Shown: positions 46,288-56,044 of the stretch, one piece after another
How the letters are laid out: the number at the start of each line of letters is the position of its first letter
How positions within the stretch are numbered: the stretch's first letter is position 1
Origin: Mesorhizobium sp. B1-1-8
GTDB taxonomy: Bacteria; Pseudomonadota; Alphaproteobacteria; Rhizobiales; Rhizobiaceae
Assembly (NCBI RefSeq): GCF_006442795.2
Contig: NZ_CP083956.1
Location: 2,767,501 to 2,831,500 of the forward strand
Direction: 5' to 3'
DNA: 64,000 nt
The notes under the pieces: generated by a model
Told to the model about the DNA's origin: nothing
The model's database searches: none
Seen by the model: only the letters and a program-made list of their open reading frames with translations
Position numbers and translations under genes: made by a program

Positions 46288-47570
46288 GCGAGGCGGCGGC
46301 AGCGGCCCGATCACCGGCAGGCGCCTTTTCGGGCTTCGAGCGCATGGTGGCGTGGCGCTATCTGCGTTCGCGACGCAAGGAGACGGTGATCTCGGTCATC
46401 GCCTCGATCTCCTTCCTCGGCATCATGCTGGGCGTCGCGACGCTGATCGTCGTCATGGCGGTGATGAACGGTTTTCGCGCCGAGCTGCTCACCCGCATCC
46501 TCGGCGTGAACGGCCATCTGATCGTGCAGCCGTTGGATTCGCCGCTGGAGGACTATGCCCAGGTGGCGAGCCGCATCAACGGTGTGTCCGGCGTCAAATA
46601 CGCCATCCCGCTGATCGACGGGCAGGTGCTGGCGCAAGGCAATGTCGGCGGCGGCACCGGCGCGCTGGTGCGCGGCATTCGCGGCGACGACCTCGGCAAG
46701 ATCGCCATCGTCGCCAGCAACATCAAGGAAGGCACGCTCGACGGCTTCGACGCCGGCGAGGGCGTGGCGATCGGCAAGCGCATGGCCGAGAATCTGGGCC
46801 TCGTGCTCGGCGACACCATCACGCTGATCTCGCCGGATGGCGACGTCACCCCGCTCGGCACGAACCCGCGCATGAAGGGCTACAAGGTCACGGCGATCTT
46901 CGAGGTCGGCATGTCGGAATATGACAGCTCGATCGTCTACATGCCGTTTTCCGAGGCGCAGCTCTATTTCAACATGGACGGACGGGCGCAGACCATCGAG
47001 ATCTATGTTGACAACCCAGACAATGTCGACGCGCTGAAGCCGCTGGTCGAACAGGCGGCGCAGCGGCCGATCGATCTCGTCGACTGGCGCCAGCGCAACG
47101 AAACCTTCTTCTCGGCCTTGCAGGTCGAGCGCAACGTCATGTTCATGATCCTGACGCTGATCGTGCTGGTGGCGGCGCTCAACATCATCTCGGGCCTGAT
47201 CATGCTGGTGAAGGACAAGGGCCACGACATCGCCATCCTGCGCACGATGGGCGCCTCGCGTGGCGCCATCCTGCGCATCTTCCTGATGACGGGGGCGGCG
47301 ATCGGCGTCACCGGCACCATTGCCGGTGTGCTGCTCGGCGTCGTCATCTGCCTCAACATCGAATCGATCCGCCAGTTCTTCTCCTGGATGACCGGGCGGA
47401 TCCTGTTCAACCCCGAGCTCTATTTCCTCAGCCAGCTGCCGGCGAAGATGGATCCGCGCGAGACCACCTATGTCGTCATCATGGCGCTGGCGCTGTCGTT
47501 CCTGGCGACGGTGTTTCCGGCCTGGCGGGCGGCGCGGCTCGATCCCGTCGAAGCCTTGAGGTACGAATGA
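46284..47570 (+). CDS. lolC: Lipoprotein-releasing ABC transporter permease, LolC/LolE family
   Basis: The 428-residue inner-membrane protein is the permease of the Lol system that releases lipoproteins toward the outer membrane. It has an N-terminal membrane helix after [10 protein letters not shown], a large periplasmic domain (residues about 60-280), and three C-terminal helices, with [21 protein letters not shown] near residue 312 in the cytoplasmic coupling region. One permease gene next to lolD is the usual alphaproteobacterial setup, so it may act as a homodimer. Both ends overlap neighbours as ATGA. Confidence 0.93.
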   Translation: MSEAAAAARSPAGAFSGFERMVAWRYLRSRRKETVISVIASISFLGIMLGVATLIVVMAVMNGFRAELLTRILGVNGHLIVQPLDSPLEDYAQVASRINGVSGVKYAIPLIDGQVLAQGNVGGGTGALVRGIRGDDLGKIAIVASNIKEGTLDGFDAGEGVAIGKRMAENLGLVLGDTITLISPDGDVTPLGTNPRMKGYKVTAIFEVGMSEYDSSIVYMPFSEAQLYFNMDGRAQTIEIYVDNPDNVDALKPLVEQAAQRPIDLVDWRQRNETFFSALQVERNVMFMILTLIVLVAALNIISGLIMLVKDKGHDIAILRTMGASRGAILRIFLMTGAAIGVTGTIAGVLLGVVICLNIESIRQFFSWMTGRILFNPELYFLSQLPAKMDPRETTYVVIMALALSFLATVFPAWRAARLDPVEALRYE

Positions 47571-48250
47571 TGGCCGACGCCATTATCGAGCTCAAGGGCG
47601 TCGAGCGGCACTATGTCCAGGGGCCGCGCAAGCTCACCATTTTGAACGGCGCCGATTTCTCGCTGAAGCGCGGCGAGATGGTGGCGCTGGTGGCGCCGTC
47701 GGGCACCGGCAAGTCGACCTTGCTGCACACGGCAGGCCTGCTCGAGCGGCCCGACGCCGGCGACGTGGTCCTGAGCGGGCGCGCCTGCGGCCGGCTTTCC
47801 GACGAGGAACGCACCGCCATCCGCCGCAACGATGTCGGTTTCGTCTACCAGTTCCATCATCTGCTGCCGGAATTCTCGGCGCTCGAAAACATCATGATGC
47901 CGCAGCTGATCAAGGGTCTGGGACGCAAGGACGCCTCCGAGCGGGCGGCGCAGCTTCTCGACTATATGCAGATCGGCAAGCGCGCCCAGCACCGGCCATC
48001 CGAGCTTTCGGGCGGCGAGCAGCAACGTGTCGCAATTGCCCGCGCGGTCGCCAATGCGCCGCTGGTGCTGCTGGCCGACGAGCCGACCGGCAACCTCGAT
48101 CCGGCAACCGCGTCTTATGTCTTCGACGCGCTGGAGGCGCTGGTCAGGCAGTCGGGGCTCGCGGCGTTGATCGCCACCCACAATCACGAGCTGGCCGGGC
48201 GCATGGACCGGCGGGTGACATTGGCAGAGGGCAAGGTGGTGCCGCTTTAG
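47567..48250 (+). CDS. lolD: Lipoprotein-releasing ABC transporter ATPase
   Basis: The 227-residue ATPase has Walker [20 protein letters not shown] near residue 41, the Q loop [15 protein letters not shown] near residue 91, the signature [14 protein letters not shown] near residue 146, and Walker [12 protein letters not shown] near residue 167. [13 protein letters not shown] is typical of LolD and MacB-type ATPases. It overlaps the permease gene by four bases. Two tandem ATG codons (47567 and 47570) are possible starts. Confidence 0.95.
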   Translation: MMADAIIELKGVERHYVQGPRKLTILNGADFSLKRGEMVALVAPSGTGKSTLLHTAGLLERPDAGDVVLSGRACGRLSDEERTAIRRNDVGFVYQFHHLLPEFSALENIMMPQLIKGLGRKDASERAAQLLDYMQIGKRAQHRPSELSGGEQQRVAIARAVANAPLVLLADEPTGNLDPATASYVFDALEALVRQSGLAALIATHNHELAGRMDRRVTLAEGKVVPL

Positions 48251-48587
48251 GGTATGTTCCCCCAACGTCGTCATCCTAGGGCGAAGCTCCGCGAAGCGGA
48301 GCGTAGACCCTAGGATCCATGCCGTTACTTTCGAGACAAATGCTGGGGTCAGGATAAGGGACCTCTATCAGAGCGATAGTTTTGCACCGTAGCATAACAT
48401 CTATGTCACGGCATGGATCCTAGGGTCTGCGCGCGTCGCTTCGCTCTGGGATGACGAAGCGATGGGTATGCTGACCAATCGCAAAGGCGTGCGGCTGTCC
48501 GATAGCACTATTCGACGCCTCGTCAACCTTTCCTTAACCGTGCCCAAATGGACAGCCCAATTCACTCCGTGGGGCTCTCTGTGATCG
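48251..48587. other. Intergenic region of 337 bases, mostly a repeat element
   Basis: Most of this gap between lolD and the SOS promoter is the palindromic element at 48269-48456. The rest, 48457-48587, shows no gene and no strong structure. Confidence 0.5.
48269..48456. repeat. Palindromic MITE-like element, copy 1
   Basis: The ends are CGTCATCCTAGGG and GGATGACG, inverted. Inside, CCTAGGATCCATGCCGT is met by ACGGCATGGATCCTAGGGTC. A second copy with the same ends and inner arms is at 62564-62720; the centres differ in length and sequence. No open frame is inside. The two copies lie in intergenic gaps after plus-strand operons. Confidence 0.85.
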
Positions 48588-48622
48588 TTGACATTCGAAC
48601 AAAATTAGAACAAAATACGAAC
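48588..48622 (+). promoter_or_regulatory. LexA (SOS) operator with three GAAC half-sites over a -35 box
   Basis: GAAC occurs at 48597-48600, 48608-48611 and 48619-48622, giving two overlapping copies of the alphaproteobacterial LexA box GAAC-N7-GAAC with exact spacing. TTGACA at 48588-48593 is a perfect -35 box; CAAAAT 17 bases later is a possible -10. The operator therefore covers the promoter. It lies 22 bases before the start of the 28-codon membrane peptide gene. Confidence 0.85.
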
Positions 48623-48644
48623 ATGTTAACAACAGGAGAGAGTT

Positions 48645-48731
48645 ATGGCCGATCTGGTGCAGGATGTCGTCTCGCTCGTCTGCATGAGCACCTTCCTCGT
48701 TTCCATGGCGATGTGGATTGGCGCCATGTGA
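48645..48731 (+). CDS. SOS-controlled 28-residue membrane peptide, possible SidA-like division inhibitor
   Basis: A 28-codon frame opens with ATG behind AACAGGAGAGAG, an excellent ribosome site, and ends at TGA 48729-48731. The first nine residues (ADLVQDVV) are polar, and residues 9-28 form one hydrophobic membrane span (LVCMSTFLVSMAMWIGA) rich in Met. A double LexA box sits directly upstream. In Caulobacter the 29-residue LexA-controlled membrane protein SidA blocks cell division; size, topology and regulation agree here, but sequence homology has not been tested. A TisB-like toxic peptide is the alternative. Confidence 0.75.
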   Translation: MADLVQDVVSLVCMSTFLVSMAMWIGAM

Positions 48732-48784
48732 GAATGCGGCTTCTGCCGCCGCTGTTTTCGGGCGGGCAAACGGCCCGCTCTCGA

Positions 48785-48852
48785 GACGGCAAGAGCCCGC
48801 CCGTGGGACAGGCAAGGGCCTGCCGTCGGGACGGGCAAGAGCCCGCCCGTTG
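48785..48852 (+). repeat. Tandem array of three short hairpin units
   Basis: Three units of 22-23 bases, at 48785-48806, 48807-48829 and 48830-48852, share the pattern GAC-GGC-AAG-AGCC(C)GCCCGT and each folds on itself (for example CAGGCAAGGGCCTG). A fourth, more diverged unit (GGGCGGGCAAACGGCCCGCTC) precedes them at about 48760. They follow the SOS peptide gene and may act in termination or RNA stability. No spacers are present, so this is not CRISPR. Confidence 0.7.
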
Positions 48853-48911
48853 TTAAGCCTTTCTTGCCGCACCGCCGCTAGGTTTGCCCGAAGCACAGGG
48901 AGTAGCATCGC

Positions 48912-50162
48912 GTGTCGGTCATCGTCACGGTCATCCTGGTGGCCGGAAATCTTGGACTGATCTTTCTCTTGATGACGGTGCCGCTCGGGCTGCGCACGGT
49001 CCGGGTCAGCCGCGTGGTGGCGGCCGACCGGCATCGCCTGTGGCAGGCGCTGTGGCCGTTCGGCAGCGACGCCGGCTGGTCGGGCGAAATCCTCTCGGCC
49101 GAGCCGCTGGACTGCGAGGGCATGACCCTGGTCAAACTGTCCTGGGAGGGCAGGGACGGCCAGCCGATCGAGCGCAAGGCGGTGTTCGAGGATGTCGTGG
49201 AAGAGAGCCGTTTTTCGATGCGCGTCATCGACGATACTGCGCTCGATCCCTCGTTCTGGGCCAATTATCGCGAGACCGCCGAGCTGGTGCCCGAGGGCGA
49301 TGCAACGCGGGTCACCCTGACGCAGACCGACCGCTATCGCGGTCTCGCCTTCCTGATCTTCCGCTATTTTGCGCTGCGCCGCGAGCTCGGCAAGCTGCAG
49401 CTCTGGGTGCGGACTGGCGAGTTTCGCAAGGGCGGCTGGTTCGAGCATCCGCTCAGCCAGGTCGGCTTCGCCGTGCTTTCGGCTTTCATCCTGTGGCCGT
49501 TCTTCGGCCTCAACCCCGGCGGACTGATCCTGGCCGCCATCCTGACCTCGGTGGTGGCGCTGCACGAGCTCGGTCATATGGCGGCGTTCCGGCTGACGGG
49601 GCATCGCCGGGCGCGGATGATCTTCATCCCGCTGCTTGGCGGCATCGCCATCGGCGGCAGGCCCTATGACAGCCGCTTCGAGGTCGCCTTCGTGGCGCTG
49701 ATGGGCGCCGGCTTCTCCGCCTTCCTGGTGCCGGTGCTGATCGCGGCCAGCGGCTTCGTCGGCGGCGAGGGACATCGCCTGGCGGCGGCGCTTCTGGCCA
49801 CACTTGCCGGCTGCGCCTCGCTGTTCAACATCGCCAATCTGGTGCCGGTGTGGAAATTCGACGGCGGCCAGGTGCTGCGCCAGATCTGCCCCGGGCCGGT
49901 CGTGCTCGCGGCGGCGTCGTTCTTCCTGCTGTTCGCCCTGCTGGCGCTCGGCTGGCGGGCCGGCTTCTCGTCCAGCTTCTTGCTGATTGCCGGCGCGGTG
50001 TTTTCGATTCTCAGCCTGATCACCATGGGCAGCGGCGTGAAGCCGCGCCACGAGCTGAAGCCGATCCAGTCTTTCGATCGTCTCGCCATGGCCGGCGCGT
50101 TGCTCGCCGTTTTCGCCATCCACGGTTATGGCCTGCTGTGGGCCGCGGCGCAGCTGGCCTGA
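48912..50162 (+). CDS. M50 (site-2-like) membrane metalloprotease with N-terminal SRPBCC-like domain
   Basis: The 416-residue protein starts at GTG 48912. A first membrane helix (residues 3-24) is followed by a soluble part at about 30-165 that resembles SRPBCC/polyketide-cyclase folds (VVAADRHRLWQALWPFG, then RYRGLAFLIFRYFALRRELGKL). Residues 180-416 form a polytopic domain with the zinc motif HELGHMAAF near residue 217 and ANLVPVWKFDGGQVL near residue 309, where the Asp is the third ligand. M50 enzymes cut membrane proteins such as anti-sigma factors; no such target is adjacent. Convergent with lipB. Confidence 0.8.
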   Translation: MSVIVTVILVAGNLGLIFLLMTVPLGLRTVRVSRVVAADRHRLWQALWPFGSDAGWSGEILSAEPLDCEGMTLVKLSWEGRDGQPIERKAVFEDVVEESRFSMRVIDDTALDPSFWANYRETAELVPEGDATRVTLTQTDRYRGLAFLIFRYFALRRELGKLQLWVRTGEFRKGGWFEHPLSQVGFAVLSAFILWPFFGLNPGGLILAAILTSVVALHELGHMAAFRLTGHRRARMIFIPLLGGIAIGGRPYDSRFEVAFVALMGAGFSAFLVPVLIAASGFVGGEGHRLAAALLATLAGCASLFNIANLVPVWKFDGGQVLRQICPGPVVLAAASFFLLFALLALGWRAGFSSSFLLIAGAVFSILSLITMGSGVKPRHELKPIQSFDRLAMAGALLAVFAIHGYGLLWAAAQLA

Positions 50163-50180
50163 CGCTTCCGGGAAGCAGGT

Positions 50181-50924
50181 TCAGCCTGCCTTGCGAACTG
50201 CCTCGACGAGTGGCACCGCCGCCGGCCCGAACACATCCTCGAAGGCGGATTTCAGCGCCAGGTCGAGATCGGCCATGGTGACGGGCAGGCCGAGATCGAC
50301 GAGGCTGGTCACGCCATGATCCGAAACGCCGCAGGGCACGATGCCGCTGAAATGGCCAAGCTCGGGTTCAACGTTGATGGCGATGCCGTGAAAGCTCACC
50401 CAGCGCCGCAGTCTGATGCCGATTGCCGCGATCTTGTCCTCGGCCAGTGAGCCGTCAGGCAGGGCAGGGCGGTCCGGCCGCACTACCCAGACGCCGACGC
50501 GGTCCTCGCGCCGTTCGCCGCGCACGTTGAAGGCGGCGAGCGTGCCGATGATCCAGTGTTCGAGCGCGGCGACAAAGGCGCGGACGTCCTCGCGCCGGCG
50601 TTTCAGGTCAAGCATGACATAGGCCACGCGCTGGCCGGGGCCGTGATAGGTGTATTCACCGCCGCGCCCGGCGGCGAATACCGGAAACCGGTCCGGCTCG
50701 ATGAGATCCTCGATGCGGGCGCTGGTACCGGCCGTATAGAGCGGCGGGTGCTCGACCAGCCAGACCATCTCGCCGGCCGCGCCTGAGCGGATTGCCTCTG
50801 CCCGCGCTTCCATGACGGCAAGCGCATCGGGATAGGCGGTAAGGCCGGGCTCGATCACCCATTCGACCGGCGCCGAACCGGGCAGGGGCAGGAACGACGT
50901 GGCGATCTGGCTGCGTTCTGTCAT
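50181..50924 (-). CDS. lipB: Octanoyltransferase
   Basis: LipB moves octanoate from acyl carrier protein to lipoyl domains. The 247-residue protein has [16 protein letters not shown] near residue 53, [22 protein letters not shown] near residues 82-103 with the conserved His-Gly-Pro-Gly, and the catalytic pair near [12 protein letters not shown] (about residue 173) and [15 protein letters not shown] with Cys and Lys-equivalent positions near residue 192. The start at 50924 removes a short polar extension. Ends 18 bases from the convergent protease gene. Confidence 0.94.
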   Translation of the reverse strand: MTERSQIATSFLPLPGSAPVEWVIEPGLTAYPDALAVMEARAEAIRSGAAGEMVWLVEHPPLYTAGTSARIEDLIEPDRFPVFAAGRGGEYTYHGPGQRVAYVMLDLKRRREDVRAFVAALEHWIIGTLAAFNVRGERREDRVGVWVVRPDRPALPDGSLAEDKIAAIGIRLRRWVSFHGIAINVEPELGHFSGIVPCGVSDHGVTSLVDLGLPVTMADLDLALKSAFEDVFGPAAVPLVEAVRKAG

Positions 50925-51149
50925 GGCTGTTCGTTTTAGCTCATGCATGCCCAAACCGCCTTACGTTTCCGGCGACATGCATTTGCCTTCATATGGCGGC
51001 AAATGGTCAAAACGTCCAGTTCCGGCGGCGCGCCGGGAAGGTGCCGTGCGTTGTGCCAATCCGCGGCGAATATTCCGCATGGCGCACTTGTTTCGCCGGA
51101 AACGATTTGCTACAGGCCGCGGGCCGGTCCGTTCCGGCTCCTACCACGT

Positions 51150-51234
51150 GCGGTCGTGGCGGAATTGGTAGACGCGCAGCGTTGAGGTCGCTGTGGGGCA
51201 ACCCGTGGAAGTTCGAGTCTTCTCGACCGCACCA
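51150..51234 (+). tRNA. tRNA-Leu(GAG)
   Basis: Acceptor GCGGTCG (51150-51156) pairs with CGACCGC (51224-51230), followed by A and encoded CCA (51232-51234). The anticodon stem is CAGCG/CGCTG with loop TTGAGGT, anticodon GAG at 51184-51186. A long variable arm and the 85-base length fit tRNA-Leu. The T arm contains GTTCGAGTC. Confidence 0.95.
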
Positions 51235-51309
51235 AATCTCCTCCCGGCGGTACGCGATTAGCCTTGGGCGATGATACGAGTGATGTAAGTGGCTTGGCAA
51301 AAACCGGGC

Positions 51310-53991
51310 CTATCCCGTCCACCCAAGGCCAGCCGAGATGCAATTGATCGATACGAGCAGAGCGTCGGTCGCCCTTTTTTGATCCGCTGTGCCGATATTT
51401 GCACGAACTTCACGCAGCAGATCGACCTGCAGCCGGTGAATGTCGTCCATCTGCCGCCGCAGATTGTCGAAACGCCGCTTGAACATCGGAAAGCGCGCGG
51501 AAAGATCGCCTCCTGTGAGGTCGCCAATCAGGCGTCGCGTCAACTCGTATTCGGCGGCGATGCGGGCGTGGATTCGTCTGGCCGCATCGCTGTCGGACAC
51601 CAGGCTGGCGTAGAGCCGCGCGATCTCCATGTCGGACTGGTAAAGCGTCTTCTCGGCCTCGTCGACGATCAGGCGGAAGAAGCGCGAGTGTTCGAACATG
51701 CGCGCCAGAAGTTCGCGCCCGGCCTCGCCGCGCACTGTGACGAAGGAGCTGAGCGCGCTGCCGATGCCATACCAGCCGGTCAACAAATGACGGTTCTGGC
51801 TCCAGGCGAACACCCATGGAATGGCGCGCAGGTCGGCAATGCCGCTGGCGCCGAAGCGGCGATCCGGCCGTGAGCCCATTTTCAGGAGCGCCAGTTCCGC
51901 GACGGGGCTCGCCCGGTTGAAATAATCGAGGAAGCCGGGCTCAGCCATCAACCCGGCATAGGATGCCTGCGACATGCCTGCCAGCGCTTCCAGCGCTTCG
52001 TCAAACTCGGGCGTTTCCTTCGGCTCGACATCGTCGGGCGATCGGACACCGTGGGCCAGCACGGCAGCGGCGAGTATCTCGAGCTGGTTGAGCCCCGTGC
52101 CACGATTGGCGAACTTCGAAGATGCGACCTCGCCCTGCTCCGTTACCCGCATGCTTCCGGCGACAGTGCCTTGCGGCTGCGCCGCGATCGCCCGGCCGGT
52201 CGGTGCGCCGCCACGGCTGACAGAGCCGCCGCGACCGTGGAAGAAACTGATCCTGACGTTATGCTTGCGCCCGACGGCAGCGAGGCGCTTTTGCGCTTTT
52301 GCCAGTTCCCAATTGGAAGCGAGGAAACCGCCGTCTTTGTTGGAATCCGAATAGCCAAGCATGATTTCCTGGCGCGCGCCGAAATCCCCCACCGTACGCC
52401 TCACCAGCGAAACGCCGAGCAATCCGTTCAGGATGCCGGGAGCGGCCTGCAGATCGGCGATGGTCTCGAACAATGGCACGATCCGCAGCCGGATTGTGCC
52501 GCTGCCGGGCGCGGTCGAAAGTCCACAATATTGCGCCAGCAGATAGACCGCGAGCAGGTCGTCGGCCGAGCGGGTCATGCTCAGCACGAAAGAGCCGACA
52601 GCGTCGGCATCCGAGCCGGAGATATGCTCGCGGATGACGGCGAATGTCGAAAGCAGTTCAGCTGCTTCAGGCGAGAGCCGGCTTGCGTCGATCTCCAGCC
52701 GCTCGCCCCCACTTAGGGCCGAGCGGATGCGCGCCGACCATTGCGGTGTACCGGCCGCGACCGGATCGGCGGGATTTGTCAGCGCAAACAGCTCGGCCAG
52801 CACCCGGTTGACGATCGTGGAGTTCTGCCGGATGTCGAGCGAGACTGTGTGGAAGCCGAAGCTTCCGACTTGCCAAAGCAGAGGCTGGACGAAACGCTTG
52901 GCTACCGCGCGCCCTCCGATCGCTTCGAGAACGGAAGACAGCGCGTTCAGATCGGCACGAAACGCCTCTGCCGAAAGGTACGCCGCCGCACCGCCGTCCC
53001 GCGTGGCCACCAGCCGGGCAAGCAAGGCCGAGGCGAACTGGCGAAGCGGTTCGTCAGGGTTACGGGCGGCGATCATTTGCGCCTGTCCGCTTTTATCGAG
53101 CGCCGTTTGCAGCATCGGCTTGAAGCTGGCCGGCAGGTCGATGACGTTCGAACTGGCGCTGAGCACCGTCACCAGCCGCTGCACCTGCGCCAGATACCAG
53201 CCTATGGCGGTATTGCGGTATTCGGCCATGGCATGGTCGGTGACCGCAGCCGTCACATTTGGATTGCCATCGCGGTCGCCGCCGATCCACGAGGCATAGC
53301 GCATGAAGGAGGGAATTCTGATCGGCTTTCCCGGATAGTGACGCTCGAAGGCGCCTTCAAGCTTGCCATAGAGCTGCGGCGTTGCCTCGAAGATGACTTC
53401 GCGAAAGAAATGCAGGCCCCAGGCGATTTCGCGCTCGACCGTCGGGCGCTCCAGCCGCAGCTCGCCCGTCATCCACAGAAGCTCGATCTCGCTTTCCAGA
53501 TCAGCGACCAACAGGTCGCGTTCGCGCGGCGCCCAGCGCGGCTGGTCGAGCTCGGTCAGCTTGCGATAGATACGGCGGTGGATCTCCAGCACCGTGACGC
53601 GTTTGGCCTCCGTCGGGTGCGCGGTCATGGTCGGCCCGACGCAAAGCTCATCGAGCGTCGCCTGGACTTCCTCCGCCGAGTGCCCATTCGCCGCCATCTG
53701 CGCGATCACGCTGGCGAAGCACCCGGGCACTTCATCGACACCCGCGCCTTGTTCGAGTTCGCGTCGCGCCCGCATGGCAAGCAACTCGTCGGCAATAGTC
53801 AGCAACTGGAACCATACGCCGCTCGCCTGAAGCGCCGGGATGCGCTGCTCCGCGGCGAGGGAGACAAGCGACCTGCGTCCGCCCAGAACGGCGGCGATCT
53901 CGGGCTCACGCGCGCTGGCGACCTGAAGCAGCAGGCGCAACAAAAGGCTGCGCTCGTCCTCGCGAAACTTGATGCGTCTGCTCTGTTCCAA
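51310..53991 (-). CDS. ppc: Phosphoenolpyruvate carboxylase
   Basis: Ppc adds bicarbonate to phosphoenolpyruvate to make oxaloacetate, the C1-fixing step of the serine cycle. The 893-residue protein has TMTAHPTEAKRVTVLE near residue 120 with the catalytic His, MRYASWIGGDRDGNPNVTA near residue 230, GYSDSNKDGGFLASNWEL near residue 546, and FFHGRGGSVSRGGAPTGRAI near residue 578. The start codon is TTG at 53991; no ATG fits the family N-terminus. It is the last gene of the serine-cycle operon, 76 bases after the dehydrogenase pseudogene. Confidence 0.93.
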   Translation of the reverse strand: MEQSRRIKFREDERSLLLRLLLQVASAREPEIAAVLGGRRSLVSLAAEQRIPALQASGVWFQLLTIADELLAMRARRELEQGAGVDEVPGCFASVIAQMAANGHSAEEVQATLDELCVGPTMTAHPTEAKRVTVLEIHRRIYRKLTELDQPRWAPRERDLLVADLESEIELLWMTGELRLERPTVEREIAWGLHFFREVIFEATPQLYGKLEGAFERHYPGKPIRIPSFMRYASWIGGDRDGNPNVTAAVTDHAMAEYRNTAIGWYLAQVQRLVTVLSASSNVIDLPASFKPMLQTALDKSGQAQMIAARNPDEPLRQFASALLARLVATRDGGAAAYLSAEAFRADLNALSSVLEAIGGRAVAKRFVQPLLWQVGSFGFHTVSLDIRQNSTIVNRVLAELFALTNPADPVAAGTPQWSARIRSALSGGERLEIDASRLSPEAAELLSTFAVIREHISGSDADAVGSFVLSMTRSADDLLAVYLLAQYCGLSTAPGSGTIRLRIVPLFETIADLQAAPGILNGLLGVSLVRRTVGDFGARQEIMLGYSDSNKDGGFLASNWELAKAQKRLAAVGRKHNVRISFFHGRGGSVSRGGAPTGRAIAAQPQGTVAGSMRVTEQGEVASSKFANRGTGLNQLEILAAAVLAHGVRSPDDVEPKETPEFDEALEALAGMSQASYAGLMAEPGFLDYFNRASPVAELALLKMGSRPDRRFGASGIADLRAIPWVFAWSQNRHLLTGWYGIGSALSSFVTVRGEAGRELLARMFEHSRFFRLIVDEAEKTLYQSDMEIARLYASLVSDSDAARRIHARIAAEYELTRRLIGDLTGGDLSARFPMFKRRFDNLRRQMDDIHRLQVDLLREVRANIGTADQKRATDALLVSINCISAGLGWTG

Positions 53992-54067
53992 ATCCGTGCG
54001 CTTTCTTTGGTCCGTCGCGTCGGTTGCCGCCGCGGCCGCGCCCTGGATTGAGGGTTGGCGCGGACTG

Positions 54068-55035
54068 TCAGGCGACCCTGTCCGGGACCGGCCGGCCTTC
54101 GAAGAAGGCGGTCAGGTTCTCCACCACCTTCATGCCCATCGCGACCCGCGTCTCTTCCGTCGCACTGCCGAGATGCGGCAACAGCACGACGTTCTCCAGC
54201 CGCTTGAGCGCCTCCGGAACCGCAGGCTCCTCGGCAAAGACGTCGAGGCCTGCCCCGGCAATGTCGCGCCGTTCCAGCGCACCGATCAGCGCATCCTGGT
54301 CGACGACATCGCCTCGCGCGGTGTTGATCAGAAAGGCGCTGCGGTTCATGCACCGCAGGCTTCGCGCATTGATGAGATGACGGTTCTCGGCGCCACCCGG
54401 ACAATGCAGCGACACGAAGTCGGAGGCCGCGAGCAGGTCATCGAGGGTCGGCATCTGGACCGCACCCATGGCGCGCGTCTCGTCGTCATCGACCGGCGAC
54501 CGGTTGAAGAACACGATCTTCATGCCGAAGCCGAAATGCGCGCGCCTGGCAGTCGCCTTGCCGATGCGCCCATGCCGACAATGCCCAAAGTCTTGCCCGA
54601 TACCTTCGCACCGGCCATGTGGGTCGGCGACCAGCCACGCCATTGTCCGGCGCGCAGCTGCCGCTCGCCTTCACCGGTCCGGCGCGCGACAGCCAATATG
54701 AGGCTGAGCGCAAGGTCGGCGGTGCAATCGGTCAGCACGCCCGGCGTGTTGGTCACCACGATGTCGCGGTCACGGGCCGCCGCGACATCGATATGGCTGA
54801 AGCCGACGCCGAAATTGGCGATGATCCGGGTGCGGGCGTCGCCTTCGGGAAACACCGCGGAAGGCAGGCGGTCGCTAACCGTTGCCAGGATCGCGTCAAA
54901 ATCCGCGAATGCCGATGTCATTGCGGCAGGGCTCAGCGGCGTGTCGCTGGCGTTGAGCGTCGTGTCGAAGCGCTCGGCAAGGATCGCTTCAACAGCGGCT
55001 GGCCATCTGCGGGTGACAATCAAACGCGGTTCCAT
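54068..55035 (-). pseudogene. D-2-hydroxyacid dehydrogenase (hydroxypyruvate/glyoxylate reductase type), frameshifted
   Basis: Two frames together make a full dehydrogenase of about 322 residues. The first (from ATG 55035) covers the N-terminal part to KTLGIVGMG; the second continues as RIGKATARRAHFGFGMKIVFFNRS, with TARGDVVDQDALI, DVFAEEP and VLLPHLGSAT. The break falls inside the nucleotide-binding GxGxxG motif near 54566-54571, where one G appears to be missing. In the serine cycle this enzyme would turn hydroxypyruvate into glycerate. The lesion could be a true mutation or a sequence error; family role is inferred from position and motifs. Confidence 0.8.
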
Positions 55036-55131
55036 CGAGTTTCCTGGCAATCGAGGAGTCGCCGCGATGCTTCCGCGGACCCCAGAACAGACTTCATGTT
55101 TTGCGCCGCGTGGTCTTCACCCGGTCGGCCA

Positions 55132-56031
<900 letters not shown>

Positions 56032-56044
56032 TTTTCGACCTCCC

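Noticed and set aside
48760..48852. CRISPR-like repeat array
   Set aside because: Units are contiguous without spacers, only three or four in number, and no cas genes are nearby.
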